From contig OZ244811.1 in the NCBI GenBank assembly GCA_965220105.1, positions 1,798,001 to 1,862,000 of the forward strand: a stretch of DNA of 64,000 bases, written 5' to 3'. Below the pieces are notes generated by a model that worked only from the letters and a program-made list of their open reading frames with translations, made no database searches and had not been told where the DNA came from. The position numbers and the translations under genes are program-made. This document shows, piece after piece, positions 26,190-35,544 of the stretch (position 1 is the stretch's first letter; each line of letters opens with the position of its first letter). The DNA is from Bin87 sp965220105 (GTDB lineage: Bacteria > Chloroflexota > Dehalococcoidia > Lucifugimonadales > UBA3495).

Positions 26190-26344
26190 CCGGCGCCGTT
26201 TCGCGCTGGCAATTGCGGCAGGCGCGGGGTTCCAACCCGCTCCTCCCGCATTCGGTGACCTACCTGGCCAGAAGCGAGATATAGTCCCATGAGCCCCGTG
26301 ACCCCCAAGAGTCCCGTTATTCGGCTCCCCCAGACTGGAAGATA

Positions 26345-27316
26345 ATGACTGCTACATCGCCCGGCGGTTGTTGGAAGGACTGGTTACCCTCATCGCCCTC
26401 AGTTTCGTAGTTTTCGGCAGCGTGCACCTGTCTGGAGACCCGGCGCGATTTTTGTTGCCCATCTCGGCAGAGTACGACGAAACCGTGTATGAAGAGCAGA
26501 GGGTGAGGCTGGGGCTGGACAAGCCCTTCATCGTTCAGTACTGGAACTTCCTGAGCAAAGCAGTATGGCTGGACTTCGGGGTGTCCTTCACCGAGCGCCG
26601 TCCCGTACAGGAAATCCTGCGGAGCGAATCCCGGCAACGGTGCACCTGGCGCTGGCGGGGACGATTCTCGCCGTGGGCATCGGAGTGCCGTTGGGCATCA
26701 TTTCGGCGGTAAAGCGGGATTCTCTGCTGGACCGGGTGTGCAAGGCATTTGCCATATTCGGCATGGCAGTCCCGCAATTCTGGATCGCCATCATGCTCAT
26801 CATCCTGTTTGCCGGGCACTGGGGATGGCTGCCGGCCTACGGCCGGGGCGACACCCCGGGATGGCTGCCGGAGTGGTCTGAGATTCCTAACATGCTGCGG
26901 CACCTGATTTTGCCGGCGTCGGTGCTGGCATTGGCCATCATCGCGGCGATAATGCGATTAGCCCGGTCGGCGATGCTGGAGGTGCTGGATAGCGACTACG
27001 TGAAGTTTGCCCAGGTCAAGGGGGTGGGGATCGTGCGGTTATCTGGAAACACGCCGCCCACAACGCGCTGATTCCGGTACTGACCTTTGGCGGAATCAGC
27101 CTGGCCGGGTTGCTGAACGGTTCGGTAGTGGTGGAGGTGGTGTTTGCCTGGCCCGGCGTGGGGCTGATGCTGCTGGACGGTGTGTTGTCCAACAACTACC
27201 CGCAGGTGCTTGGGGCGATCATGGTGTCCGGGGCCGCCTACATCCTGACGGCGTTGATGGTCGACATTCTTTGTCGACATTCTTTACGGATACGCCGATC
27301 CGCGTGTGCGGCTGAA
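26345..27316 (+). pseudogene. DppB-like ABC permease, broken by several frameshifts
   Basis: The segments together encode a DppB/OppB-type permease closely related to the intact paralogue at 30213-31130. Reading it whole requires four corrections. One base is missing near 26352 so that MTA joins YIARRLLEG. One G is missing at 26622 between EIL and RIPATVHLA. One G is missing at 27029, before the AVIWKHAAHNAL segment. A 13-base tandem duplication (GTCGACATTCTTT) occupies 27260-27285. After removing it the end would read DILYGYADPRVRLN. The binding-protein-dependent transport motif lies near 27000. Either a decayed gene or a patch of poor sequence. Confidence 0.75.
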
Positions 27317-27339
27317 CTAGGGTCATTGGGAGGACGATA

Positions 27340-28224
27340 TTGGCCGCCGAGACCCCCGCATTGGTGCTTGACCAACGCAGCCCGACCGGGTTACGCCAGC
27401 GTATCCGCGACGCCCGGTTGCCGTGGATTCCGTTGGTCATATTGTTCGTGGTGTTGTTCTGCGCGATATTCGCCAATTTGATCGCGCCCCACGATCCCCG
27501 GGACAACGACGTACGCGACAAGTTGGTGGCGCCGTTCACGACCGGAGAGCACGTTCTCGGCACGGACAAGCTGGGCAAGGACGTCCTGAGCCGGCTGATA
27601 TTCGGCTCCCGCACCATGCTTCAAGTAACTGCGCCGTCCATATTGGTTGCCATAGTGGTGGGCACGGTGGTCGGTCTGGTGTCGGGGTATTCGGGTCGAT
27701 GGGTTGATTCGTTATTGATGCGGATCACCGACGCGGTGCTGGGATTTCCGTCAATCCTGGTGGCGTTGCTGATCGTCACCTATTTGGGGACGGGCGTGTG
27801 GAACGTGATGATTGCTATTGCCGCCACGCAGTGGGCGCGCTTCGCCCTGATGATACGAGGCGAGGTGCTGGCGGTGCGGGATCGGGATTTCGTGACGCTA
27901 GCGCAAATTTACGGGGTTTCGTCGGGGATGATTGTCTGGCGTCATCTGTTCCCCAACGTCATCAACACGCTCATGGTGTTGACCAGCGTGAGTATCGGCC
28001 AGGTAATTTTGCTGGAGGCGTCGCTGAGTTACCTGGGGCTCGGCCTGAAGATTGACGACCCGGCCTGGGGAATCATGATTGCTGAGGGCAGGAAGCTGCT
28101 GACGCAAGCCTGGTGGATCCCTCTGTTCCCCGGTTTGATCATTACCATCGTCGTGATGGCGTTCAACTTCTTCGGGGACTGGCTGCGGGACTGCCTGGAC
28201 CCCAGGTTGCGGCGGGCGCAATAG
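27340..28224 (+). CDS. DppC-like ABC permease
   Basis: The 294-residue protein is an intact DppC/OppC-type permease. The N-terminal cytoplasmic end is followed by a first span at about 27-47, an extracytoplasmic segment with the family motif HVLGTDKLGKDVLSRLIFGS, and five further spans. It ends with GDWLRDCLDPRLRRAQ, which is typical. The start is TTG at 27340 with GGGAGG 8 bases upstream. It would pair with a DppB subunit, but the DppB gene just upstream is broken. It could in principle work with the DppB of the second locus. Confidence 0.9.
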   Translation: MAAETPALVLDQRSPTGLRQRIRDARLPWIPLVILFVVLFCAIFANLIAPHDPRDNDVRDKLVAPFTTGEHVLGTDKLGKDVLSRLIFGSRTMLQVTAPSILVAIVVGTVVGLVSGYSGRWVDSLLMRITDAVLGFPSILVALLIVTYLGTGVWNVMIAIAATQWARFALMIRGEVLAVRDRDFVTLAQIYGVSSGMIVWRHLFPNVINTLMVLTSVSIGQVILLEASLSYLGLGLKIDDPAWGIMIAEGRKLLTQAWWIPLFPGLIITIVVMAFNFFGDWLRDCLDPRLRRAQ

Positions 28225-28267
28225 GCCGCATTCTCCGATAACTGCCGGCAAAACGACTGGAATTTCC

Positions 28268-28297
28268 GCCCCGCTGACCACTCAGCGGGGCTTTTTT
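28268..28297 (+). terminator. Strong intrinsic terminator closing the first ABC locus
   Basis: GCCCCGCTGA at 28268-28277 and TCAGCGGGGC at 28282-28291 form a perfect 10-bp stem with a 4-base loop, followed by six T residues. It lies 44 bases after the stop of the DppC-like permease. Confidence 0.9.
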
Positions 28298-28484
28298 GGT
28301 GAGCGCCGGTGGCTGCGGGACGGTCAGCAATCAGCCCCACGGCGGCGAAATGCGTGCGCGATATAACGGGTGAAGTACATCATTTGACGCTTGTTAGGGG
28401 TGTGCTAATGTCGCCGCTACGCAGCTTCGGTTTTTGCGAAAGAAGTCGCCAATCGGCTACTTGGTTGCAGGGGAGGAATGCACG

Positions 28485-30196
28485 ATGCTGCTTCGCCACG
28501 CCGGCATGAGGTTTCTGTTCGCGGTGGTTTCGCTGTCGCTACTGGTCGGGATAACGGCGTGCGCTACGCCGGCCGCCGACGAGGGCGGGGCTGCTCCGGC
28601 GGACACCACGGGGGCATCCTCGGGCGCGGCGCCCACCGCGCCGGCCCAGGCAACCGAGGCTCCGCCGGCGGCGATGACGTCGGATGGCGGCGGCATGGTA
28701 ACGCTGATGAACGCGGTGTGGGGCACTGAGCTGTTTACCCCGCGCGACGGCGTCGGTGAAGCTGCGACGTATGGTCGCCAAATGAACGCCTTCTGGATTC
28801 ATGGCAATGAAAACGTGCAGATGGAACCTGGGGTACTCACCGCATGGAAGGTGGCCGAAGATGGCCTGTCATGGGACTTGACGATTCGGGACGGGATAAC
28901 CTTTCACAACGGCGACCCGCTGACGATCGACGACGCCAAATTCACGATGGATTTCACCTTCGGGCCGGAAGCGGTTACGGAATCGATCAGTCCGAGTATC
29001 CAGGCCGAGGCGGCTGAAACGGAAAGCATCGAGGCCATCGGCCCCAACTCGCTGCGGGTAACGCACACGACGCCCAAGGCCTTTTTCCCCTTCTTCATCT
29101 CCGAACTGAGCTTCGGAATCGCCGGGATCCCGTTGCCAAAAACTTACTTCGAGAGCATCGGATAAGACGCCTTTAACGACGCACCCATCGGCGCGGGACC
29201 CTTTTACCTGGAAAAACACGTAATCGCCGAACAGATTCTGCTGGAGAGGTACGACGACTATTTCCTGCCGGAGCGCAGTCCGTCGTTCCAGACGCTGGAC
29301 CTGCGGCTGGTTCCCGAGGTATCCACGCGGGTGGCCGCGCTGCGGGCCGGAGACGCCGACGTAATAGAGGCCAACCTCTCGGTGGAGAAGCAGGTCGAAG
29401 ACGGAGGCGGGCGGTTCATCTGGTCCCAGGAATCTTCCTACATGTGGATCCTGTTGCCCGGGTGCTGGGAAGTGCAGTTCCCCTGCAACAAGAAAGAAGT
29501 CCGGCAAGCCCTGGACTATGCCATCGACAAGGACCTGATAATGAGCCAGCTCTACGGTCCGGAAGCGGCGGTGGCCCGCGGGTGGAACTGGGTGACGCCC
29601 AACGCCCTGGGCTATAGCCCCGACCTGGACCCGTTCCCTTACGATCCGGAGAAGGCGCTGCAATTACTGGTGGATGCCGGATACCCCTGAGGGGACGGAT
29701 TCGGGACGTTGGAGATTCACACCTGGAAGGCCGGCGACGTGCCGTTCCTTCCCGAGCAGGCTCAGCTGATCGCCGACATGTGGCGGAAGAACCTGGGGAT
29801 CGACGTTGACGTTATCGTGGGAGAGGCGTCGACGGTGCGGGAGCGGTGGTTTGGCCGACAACTGGATGGCAAGGTCATCGTGCGCGCCAACGAGACCCGC
29901 TGGGACGGCGGCAGCAGCACCAACGGCATCTACGGCGATCCGGAGGGCAGCGCGCACCTGGGAGGCAAACACGGCCCGAGTTGATACAGGTGGCCAGGGA
30001 CGCGCTGGCCGAGGTGGACCCGGCGCTGCGGCAACAAGCCTTTAACGAGGCATACAAGGTTTTGTACGACGAGCATTACGAGTTCAGCACGGGTTACGTT
30101 AACCTTCCCTGGGGAGTTGGGCCGAGAATCGCCTCGTGGGAACCCTGGCCGGTGGTGGCGTATCAAACCGCCATCTGGACCATGAAGCTCCAGTAG
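28485..30196 (+). pseudogene. Second family 5 ABC substrate-binding protein, decayed
   Basis: It is homologous along its length to the binding protein at 24405. It begins with a good ribosome site (GGGAGG) and a lipobox VGITAC (C26). The frame is cut by TAA at 29163-29165, directly before DAFNDAPIGAGPFYL. It is cut again by TGA at 29688-29690, before GDGFGTLEIHTWKAGD. A -1 shift near 29970 then separates SAHLGGKH from RPELIQVARDAL. The C-terminus NLPWGVGP and AIWTMKLQ matches the intact paralogue. Three independent lesions make a real pseudogene likely. No protein beyond residue 226 is expected. Confidence 0.8.
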
Positions 30197-30212
30197 TCAC
30201 GGGTAAGTCTTC

Positions 30213-31130
30213 ATGTGGCAATTCGTCGCAGTTCGGGTTCTGCAGAGCCTGTTCACGCTGCTGGTTATCAGCCTGCTGGTATTTTTGGCCACCAGGCTGA
30301 CCGGGGACCCGGCGCTGGTTCTGCTGCCCCCGGAAGCGTCCGGCAAGGAGGACTACGCCAGGCTGCGGGCCGATCTGGGGCTCGACAAGCCCATGACCGA
30401 GCAATACCTGATCTTTCTGTCGGGCGCAGTGCGGGGTGACTTTGAGGTGTCGATCCGGGATCGCCGGCCCACCCGCGACCTTTTGCTGGAGCGATTGCCC
30501 GCCACCGTGCAACTGGCCGCTGCCGGCATGTTCCTCGCCATCGTAATGGGTGTGCCGCTGGGGATATTGTCGGCGGTGAAGCGGGACTCCGTATTTGACA
30601 AGGGCGGAAAGTTATTCGCTATATTGGGCATGGCGGCGCCGCAGTTCTGGGTGGCAATCATGCTGATCCTGTTATTCGGCGCCATCCTGCAGGTGCTGCC
30701 CACTTACGGTCGCGGAGGGATTGACCATTTCATCCTGCCGGCCTTCGTGCTGGCTTGGTCGATCATGGCCGGCATCATGCGGCTGGGTCGCTCCAGCATG
30801 CTGGAGGTACTGGACAGCGACTACGTGAGGTTTGCCCGCATCAAAGGGCTGCAAGATGGCCTGGTGGTGTGGAAACACGCGTTGCGGAACGCCCTGATAC
30901 CAATCTTGACCTTTAGCGGGATCAGCCTGGCGGGACTGCTCAACGGAGCTATCGTCGTGGAGGTGGTGTTCGCGTGGCCGGGACTGGGTCGGCTGATGCT
31001 CGACGGCGTTTTGCAGCGGAACTTTCCGGTGGTACAGGCGGCGGTGATGGCATCGGCGTTCTTTTACATCCTGACTGCGCTGGTGGTGGATATCCTGTAC
31101 GTCTACGCGGACCCGCGGATCAGGCACTAG
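30213..31130 (+). CDS. DppB-like ABC permease
   Basis: The 305-residue protein is an intact DppB/OppB-type permease with six spans. It shows the family features GDPALVLLP near 32, LGLDKPMTEQY, RLPATVQLA and the transport loop segment LDSDYVRFARIKGLQ near 205. It ends in VYADPRIRH. It is the only intact DppB in the two loci, so any functional transporter here must use it. It starts 17 bases after the decayed binding protein gene. The intact DppC-like partner is in the first locus, because the second-locus copy carries a stop codon. Confidence 0.92.
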   Translation: MWQFVAVRVLQSLFTLLVISLLVFLATRLTGDPALVLLPPEASGKEDYARLRADLGLDKPMTEQYLIFLSGAVRGDFEVSIRDRRPTRDLLLERLPATVQLAAAGMFLAIVMGVPLGILSAVKRDSVFDKGGKLFAILGMAAPQFWVAIMLILLFGAILQVLPTYGRGGIDHFILPAFVLAWSIMAGIMRLGRSSMLEVLDSDYVRFARIKGLQDGLVVWKHALRNALIPILTFSGISLAGLLNGAIVVEVVFAWPGLGRLMLDGVLQRNFPVVQAAVMASAFFYILTALVVDILYVYADPRIRH

Positions 31131-31152
31131 GTTAGGCGTAGGAGCGGTCGAT

Positions 31153-32026
31153 ATGGCAGCAGCCGATTTGATTCTGGAGGGAGCGCAGCCGCAGCTGACC
31201 TGGCGGCAACGCATCGCCGAAAAGCGGTTGCCCATCGGGATTCTGCTGGCGCTGGTGATATGTGCGGCGTTCGCGCATTGGCTGGCGCCCCGCGACCCGG
31301 AAAGTCTCAATATAATAAATAGCAACCAGCCACCTTTCCGGGAAATTGCTCACCCGCTGGGGACGGACGTGCTGGGTCGCGACATGCTGAGCCGGCTGAT
31401 ATACGGCGCACGCACCAGCGTCCAAATCAGCGTAATTGCGCTGGCGTTGGGCGCGGTAATCGGTACGTTGGTCGGGCTGGTGTCGGGGTACTGAGGTGGA
31501 TGGACGGACGCCGTGTTGATGCGGATAACGGATGCCGCGTTGGGGTTTCCGACCATTTTGCTGGCGCTGGTGGTGGTGGTCATAATGGATGCGGGAGCGA
31601 CCACGATAATCCTGGCCGTATTGCTCACGGTTTGGGCGCGATTCGCACGCATGATCCGGGGCGACGTGCTGACAGTGAAGGGTTACGATTTCGTAACGCT
31701 GGCCCGGATTACGGGGGTGAGTTCCCCGGTGATCCTGTGGCGGCACATCTTCCCGAACGTCGCGAATACGCTGATGGTGATTACCAGTCTCATGGTGGGT
31801 CAGATTATACTGCTGGCGGCGGCGTTGAGCTATTTGGGACTGGGCTTGGCGCCGGGGTACCCGGCTTGGGGTATAATGGTCGCCGAAGGGCAGGATGTGA
31901 TCCTCGATGTGTGGTGGCTGTTCCTCTTTCCGGGACTGGCGATAACCATCATCGTGCTGGCGTTCAATTTTTTTTGGCGACTGGTTGCGCGACTATCTGG
32001 ATCCCAAGTTGCGACGGGCGCGGTGA
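31153..32026 (+). pseudogene. Second DppC-like ABC permease with nonsense codon and frameshift
   Basis: The N-terminal part (113 codons) is a normal DppC start with HPLGTDVLGRDMLSRLIYG. A TGA at 31492-31494 follows VSGY, where the intact paralogue has serine in VSGYSGRW. The frame continues cleanly to a run of eight T at 31968-31975. One T must be removed there to restore the usual end GDWLRDYLDPKLRRAR and the stop at 32024-32026. A restart at the GTG or ATG near 31513 could make a C-terminal fragment, which is not expected to work alone. Confidence 0.78.
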
Positions 32027-32046
32027 CCAACGTCGGCGTGTGGTGA

Positions 32047-33011
32047 ATGACTAATGACATTATCCTGAGGGTCAGGACCTTCAGACCCACTTCTTTACGC
32101 GCACGGGCGTGGTGAAGGCGGTGGACGGGATCAGTTTCGAATTGAGGCGGGGCGAAACCCTGGGCATCGTGGGGGAATCGGGCTCCGGCAAGAGCATGAC
32201 CGCCTGGTCGATCCTGGGGATGGTGCCGCATCCGGGGCGCATCGTGGGCGGCAGCATTGAATACCTGGGTGAAAACCTGCTGGAAAAGAGCAAGGGCGAG
32301 ATGCGGGACATCCGAGGTTCCGGTATCTGCATGGTAATGCAGGACCCGCTGACATCGCTGAATCCGGTATTCACCGTTGGCGAGCAGTTGATGGAGACGC
32401 TCCGACTGGAATACCACGAATCCCGGCGTTCGTTGCGGGAACGCGCGGTGCGGCTGTTGGCCAACGTGCGGATTCCCGCGCCGGAAGACCGGTTGATAAA
32501 TTACCCGCACCAGATGAGCGGGGGAATGCGGCAGCGGGTGGTCGGCGCGATTTCGATCTCCCGGGAGCCCAACCTGCTGATCGCCGACGAGCCAACCACG
32601 TCGCTGGACGCGACGATTCAGTTGCAGTACCTGCGTCTGTTGAAAGACATTCAGGAGCAGACCGGCGCCGCCATCATTTTTATCACCCATGACTTCGGTA
32701 TAGTGGCGCGCATGTGCGACCGGGTGGCGGTGATGTACGCGGGACGCATCGTCGAGCAGTCCAACATCGAGGACATGTTCGACTACCCCGGGCACCCTTA
32801 CACGGAGGCGCTGCTGGAATCTGTACCGGACCTGGACACGGACGTGGACATGTTGCCATCAATTGAAGGACAGCCGCCGTCGCTGGACGCCCTGCCTCCG
32901 GGGTGCGCCTTTGCGCCGCGCTGTCCCTACGCATTCGAAAAGTGCGAGGAGTACCCGCCGGAGTTCCTGGTGGCGCCATCGCATACGTCACGCTGCTGGA
33001 GGGCCGAATAA
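32047..33011 (+). pseudogene. DppD-like ABC ATPase with an N-terminal frameshift
   Basis: From the GTG at 32109 the frame encodes a complete ATPase core. Walker A is GESGSGKS, the Q-loop VMQDPLTSL, the signature MSGGMRQR, Walker B LLIADEP and the H-loop ITHD, with the C-terminal solute-binding motif CAFAPRCPYAFEKC. The natural start is ATG at 32047 (MTNDIILRV). One base is missing at 32073-32075, after which DLQTHFFTRTGVVKAV resumes in the other frame. Translation from an internal GTG would lose only about 20 residues, so a product is conceivable. The stop overlaps the next start (TAATG). Confidence 0.7.
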
Positions 33012-33786
33012 TGGCGGCCACCGCGGCGCCGGACGCCGCTCCGAGCATGGCGACGGACGAACCCCTGGTTCGCCTGGTGGGGATCCGACGCCATTTCCCG
33101 AACTACCGGGGAAACATATTGCGCCGTCAAACCGGCACGGTGAAAGCCGTGGACGGGATATCCATCGCGATTCTGCCGGGTAAGACCTACAGCCTGGTGG
33201 GAGGGTCGGGGTGCGGCAAGACCACCGCCAGCCGCATGGTACTGATGGCCGATGAACCCACGGAAGGGAGCATCTATTTTGACAGTCGCCCGATGCACCA
33301 GTTCACCGGCGCCGAGCGACGCAACTTCAAGGCGTCGGTGCAAGCGGTCTTTCAGGATCCCTGGAGTTCGCTGAACCCCCGGATGCGGGTGGACCAGATA
33401 ATCGCCGAGCCGCTGGTTACCCACCAACGGTTGAGCCGGTCGGAAGTGCGTTCACAGGTGCAGGAGTGCTGCACGTAGTGGGATTGCACCCCTTCCACGC
33501 CGAGCGATACCCTCACGAATTCAGCGGTGGCCAACGCCAACGTATCGCCATCACCCGGGCGTTGTCCACGCGACCCAGGCTGATCGTGCTGGACGAACCG
33601 GTATCGGCGCTGGACGTGTCCCTCAGAGCGCAGATATTGAACCTGCCCGCCGGTTGCACGTTCCACCCGCGCTGTCCGTTCGTTATGGAACGATGTTCCG
33701 TTGACGTTCCGGTACTGAAGGAATACACGCCCCTGCACCTGACGTCCTGCCATCTTTACGAAGATGGGGCGGCGGCTGGGGCGTAA
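33011..33786 (+). pseudogene. DppF-like ABC ATPase with frameshift and internal deletion
   Basis: The first part is normal: Walker A is GGSGCGKT near residue 74 and the Q-loop is VFQDPWSSLNPR. One base is missing after 33466, so the first frame ends at TAG 33476-33478 while LHVVGLHPFHAERYP resumes in the next frame. The signature FSGGQRQR and Walker B LIVLDEP follow. Then RAQILNL (ending 33645) is joined directly to PAGCTFHPRCPF, although about 80 residues normally lie between them, including the H-loop. The H-loop histidine is therefore gone and the protein could not hydrolyse ATP normally. Confidence 0.82.
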
Positions 33787-33824
33787 TTCCCAGAGCAGCC
33801 GGATTTGTCCGGAGTTGGGAAGAT

Positions 33825-33856
33825 CAAAGCCCCTGTCCTGGTGACGGGGGTTTTGA
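33825..33856 (+). terminator. Terminator closing the second ABC locus
   Basis: CCCCTGTC at 33830-33837 pairs with GACGGGGG at 33843-33850 (one G-U pair) around a 5-base loop. AAAG precedes it and TTTTG follows. It lies about 45 bases after the last stop and can work in both directions. Confidence 0.75.
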
Positions 33857-33906
33857 TACTGTGTGAGTTTACATATCGGAAACGTGCATATACCGCCGAT
33901 TCGGGG

Positions 33907-33912
33907 TATAAT
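33907..33912 (+). promoter_or_regulatory. Candidate -10 box before the MFS gene
   Basis: A perfect TATAAT lies 67 bases before the TTG start of the MFS gene, after the terminator. The matching -35 region (GTGCAT at 33884) is a poor match, so an activator may be needed. Confidence 0.4.
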
Positions 33913-33978
33913 GTTGACCGTTCTTTTGCCGAAACGGTGAAGACTTCTACGTTAATCGGAATGTAGCCGGAGATTCCA

Positions 33979-35364
33979 TTGTTACAAGCGCGTGACCTAG
34001 TCCATCCCGTGCGGTTGGCCCGCGGTCTGTTCTACGGCTGGTGGCTGGCGATCATCGGCGCGGTCATCATGGTAATTGGCACGGTGCCGCTGTTTCAGGC
34101 GCTGTCGCTGTGGATGCCGGTGATGTCGCAGAATTTCGGGTGGTCGACTACGCAATTGTCGTGGGCGTTCACGCTGACCCGGGTGGAAGGGACGGTGATG
34201 GGGCCCATCGCGGGATGGGGTGTCGACAAGCTGGGCCCGCGCAAGATGGTCGTTATCGGACTGGTGGTGTTCGGGCTGGGGTTCCTGCTGTTCAGCCGCA
34301 CCGCCAACCTCTGGATGTTCTACCTGGCCTTCGTGGTAGTCAGCCTGGGCGCTGGCCTCGGCTCGTGGTTGCCGGCCAACACGGCGTTGAACAACTGGTT
34401 CCGGGTCAGGCGGTCGACGGCGATGTCCATTCCGATGCTGGGCTTCGGTATCGGCGGCGTGGTCATCGTACCGCTGATGGCGTGGGCCATGGGCTGGGAC
34501 GCGCAAACGGCCATGGAGATACCGGGCCGCCTCGGGTGGCAGAATGTGGCGTTGGTGGTAGGAATCATTGGCCTGGTGGCGGCGGTGCCAATGGCCCTGA
34601 TGGTACGCAACCGTCCCGAGGATCACGGTCAACACCCCGACGGCATCGAACCTGAAGCAACCCCTGGAGAGGGCGAAGCCCAACGGTCGACCGGCGGTAC
34701 TGCCATCGTGCCGGATTACACCTGGCGTGAAGCAATTCGGGCGCGGGCATTCTGGCTCATCACCATGGGTCACGCGAGTTCGTCCATCATCATCATCAGT
34801 GTGATGACGTTCCTGGGTTTGCTGATGGTGGAGCGCGGGTTTTCGCTGGTGGAAGTGAGCCTGATCGTGTCGGTGCAGACCGCGGTTTCCACGGCGTTCA
34901 TGTTGATCGGCGGATACGTGGGGGACCGAGTGCCCATCCGGTTGGCGATATTCGCCTTCTCGTTCCTGCAATCGCTGGCGCTCACGGTGCTGTTGTTCGC
35001 CGAGACGATGCCCATGTTCTACCTGTTCTCCATCGTGATGGGAATCGGATTCGGGGGGCGGACGCCGTTGACGACGGCCATTCGCGGGGTGTATTTCGGC
35101 AGGAGTAATTTCGCCACGATAACCGGGATATCGATGATACCCATGAACATCATGTTCATCATCGTGGTGCCTTACGTGGCGTGGATGAAGGACTCGGTCA
35201 CGCACAGCTACACAGTCCCCTTCGCCACCATCGGGATAGTCAGCGCCATCGGAGCGTTGATGTTTCTGATGCTGGGCGACCCGCGGTTGTCGCCCTCGCA
35301 GCGCCGGCGGGCGGACATGCAACGGCTCATCACCCGGGGAGCGAGCACACCCGCCGATGACTGA
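33979..35364 (+). CDS. MFS transporter
   Basis: The 461-residue protein has 12 predicted spans. It begins with RGLFYGWWLAIIGAVIMVIG, shows motif A after span 2 (GWGVDKLGPRKMVVIG) and has a charged central loop near 220-245. It belongs to the same monocarboxylate/oxalate-type group as the MFS pair at 20.5-23.1 kb but is more diverged. The TTG start at 33979 has GGAG 8 bases upstream. It stands alone between terminator-like hairpins. The substrate is not determined. Confidence 0.85.
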   Translation: MLQARDLVHPVRLARGLFYGWWLAIIGAVIMVIGTVPLFQALSLWMPVMSQNFGWSTTQLSWAFTLTRVEGTVMGPIAGWGVDKLGPRKMVVIGLVVFGLGFLLFSRTANLWMFYLAFVVVSLGAGLGSWLPANTALNNWFRVRRSTAMSIPMLGFGIGGVVIVPLMAWAMGWDAQTAMEIPGRLGWQNVALVVGIIGLVAAVPMALMVRNRPEDHGQHPDGIEPEATPGEGEAQRSTGGTAIVPDYTWREAIRARAFWLITMGHASSSIIIISVMTFLGLLMVERGFSLVEVSLIVSVQTAVSTAFMLIGGYVGDRVPIRLAIFAFSFLQSLALTVLLFAETMPMFYLFSIVMGIGFGGRTPLTTAIRGVYFGRSNFATITGISMIPMNIMFIIVVPYVAWMKDSVTHSYTVPFATIGIVSAIGALMFLMLGDPRLSPSQRRRADMQRLITRGASTPADD

Positions 35365-35401
35365 CATCCTTCGCGGGTTCTGACACGCTCGATAGGCGGA
35401 T

Positions 35402-35420
35402 GACCTCGCGAGGTCTTTTT
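35402..35420 (+). terminator. Short hairpin with T-run after the MFS gene
   Basis: GACCT and AGGTC around CGCG are followed by five T residues, 38 bases after the stop. The stem is short, so termination may be weak. Confidence 0.4.
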
Positions 35421-35544
35421 ACTTCGCAATTTTCATCGCCATGGGCGTAGTAACGCTTGGTCTGTGGCCTGCTGGGCTCGGTAGCGATGTCGCTCGCCGG
35501 TCCGCTCCGAAAATTCCGACGAACGACCACCGCCGGTTGATCCC

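Noticed and set aside
26215..26262. A tRNA-like 3' half with GGTTCCAACCC and CTCCCGCA
   Set aside because: No matching 5' acceptor strand, D-loop or anticodon stem precedes it. No tRNA or rRNA gene was recognised anywhere in the window.
29688..31494. TGA codons in the second binding protein and second DppC-like permease as further selenocysteine sites
   Set aside because: The aligned intact paralogues have no cysteine at these positions (serine in VSGYSGRW), and there is no matching hairpin within 40 bases. These genes also carry other lesions.
33997..35367. A 456-codon minus-strand frame opposite the MFS gene
   Set aside because: Its composition is dominated by His, Arg, Gln and Pro, typical of the complement of a membrane protein gene. 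The plus strand is a normal MFS protein.
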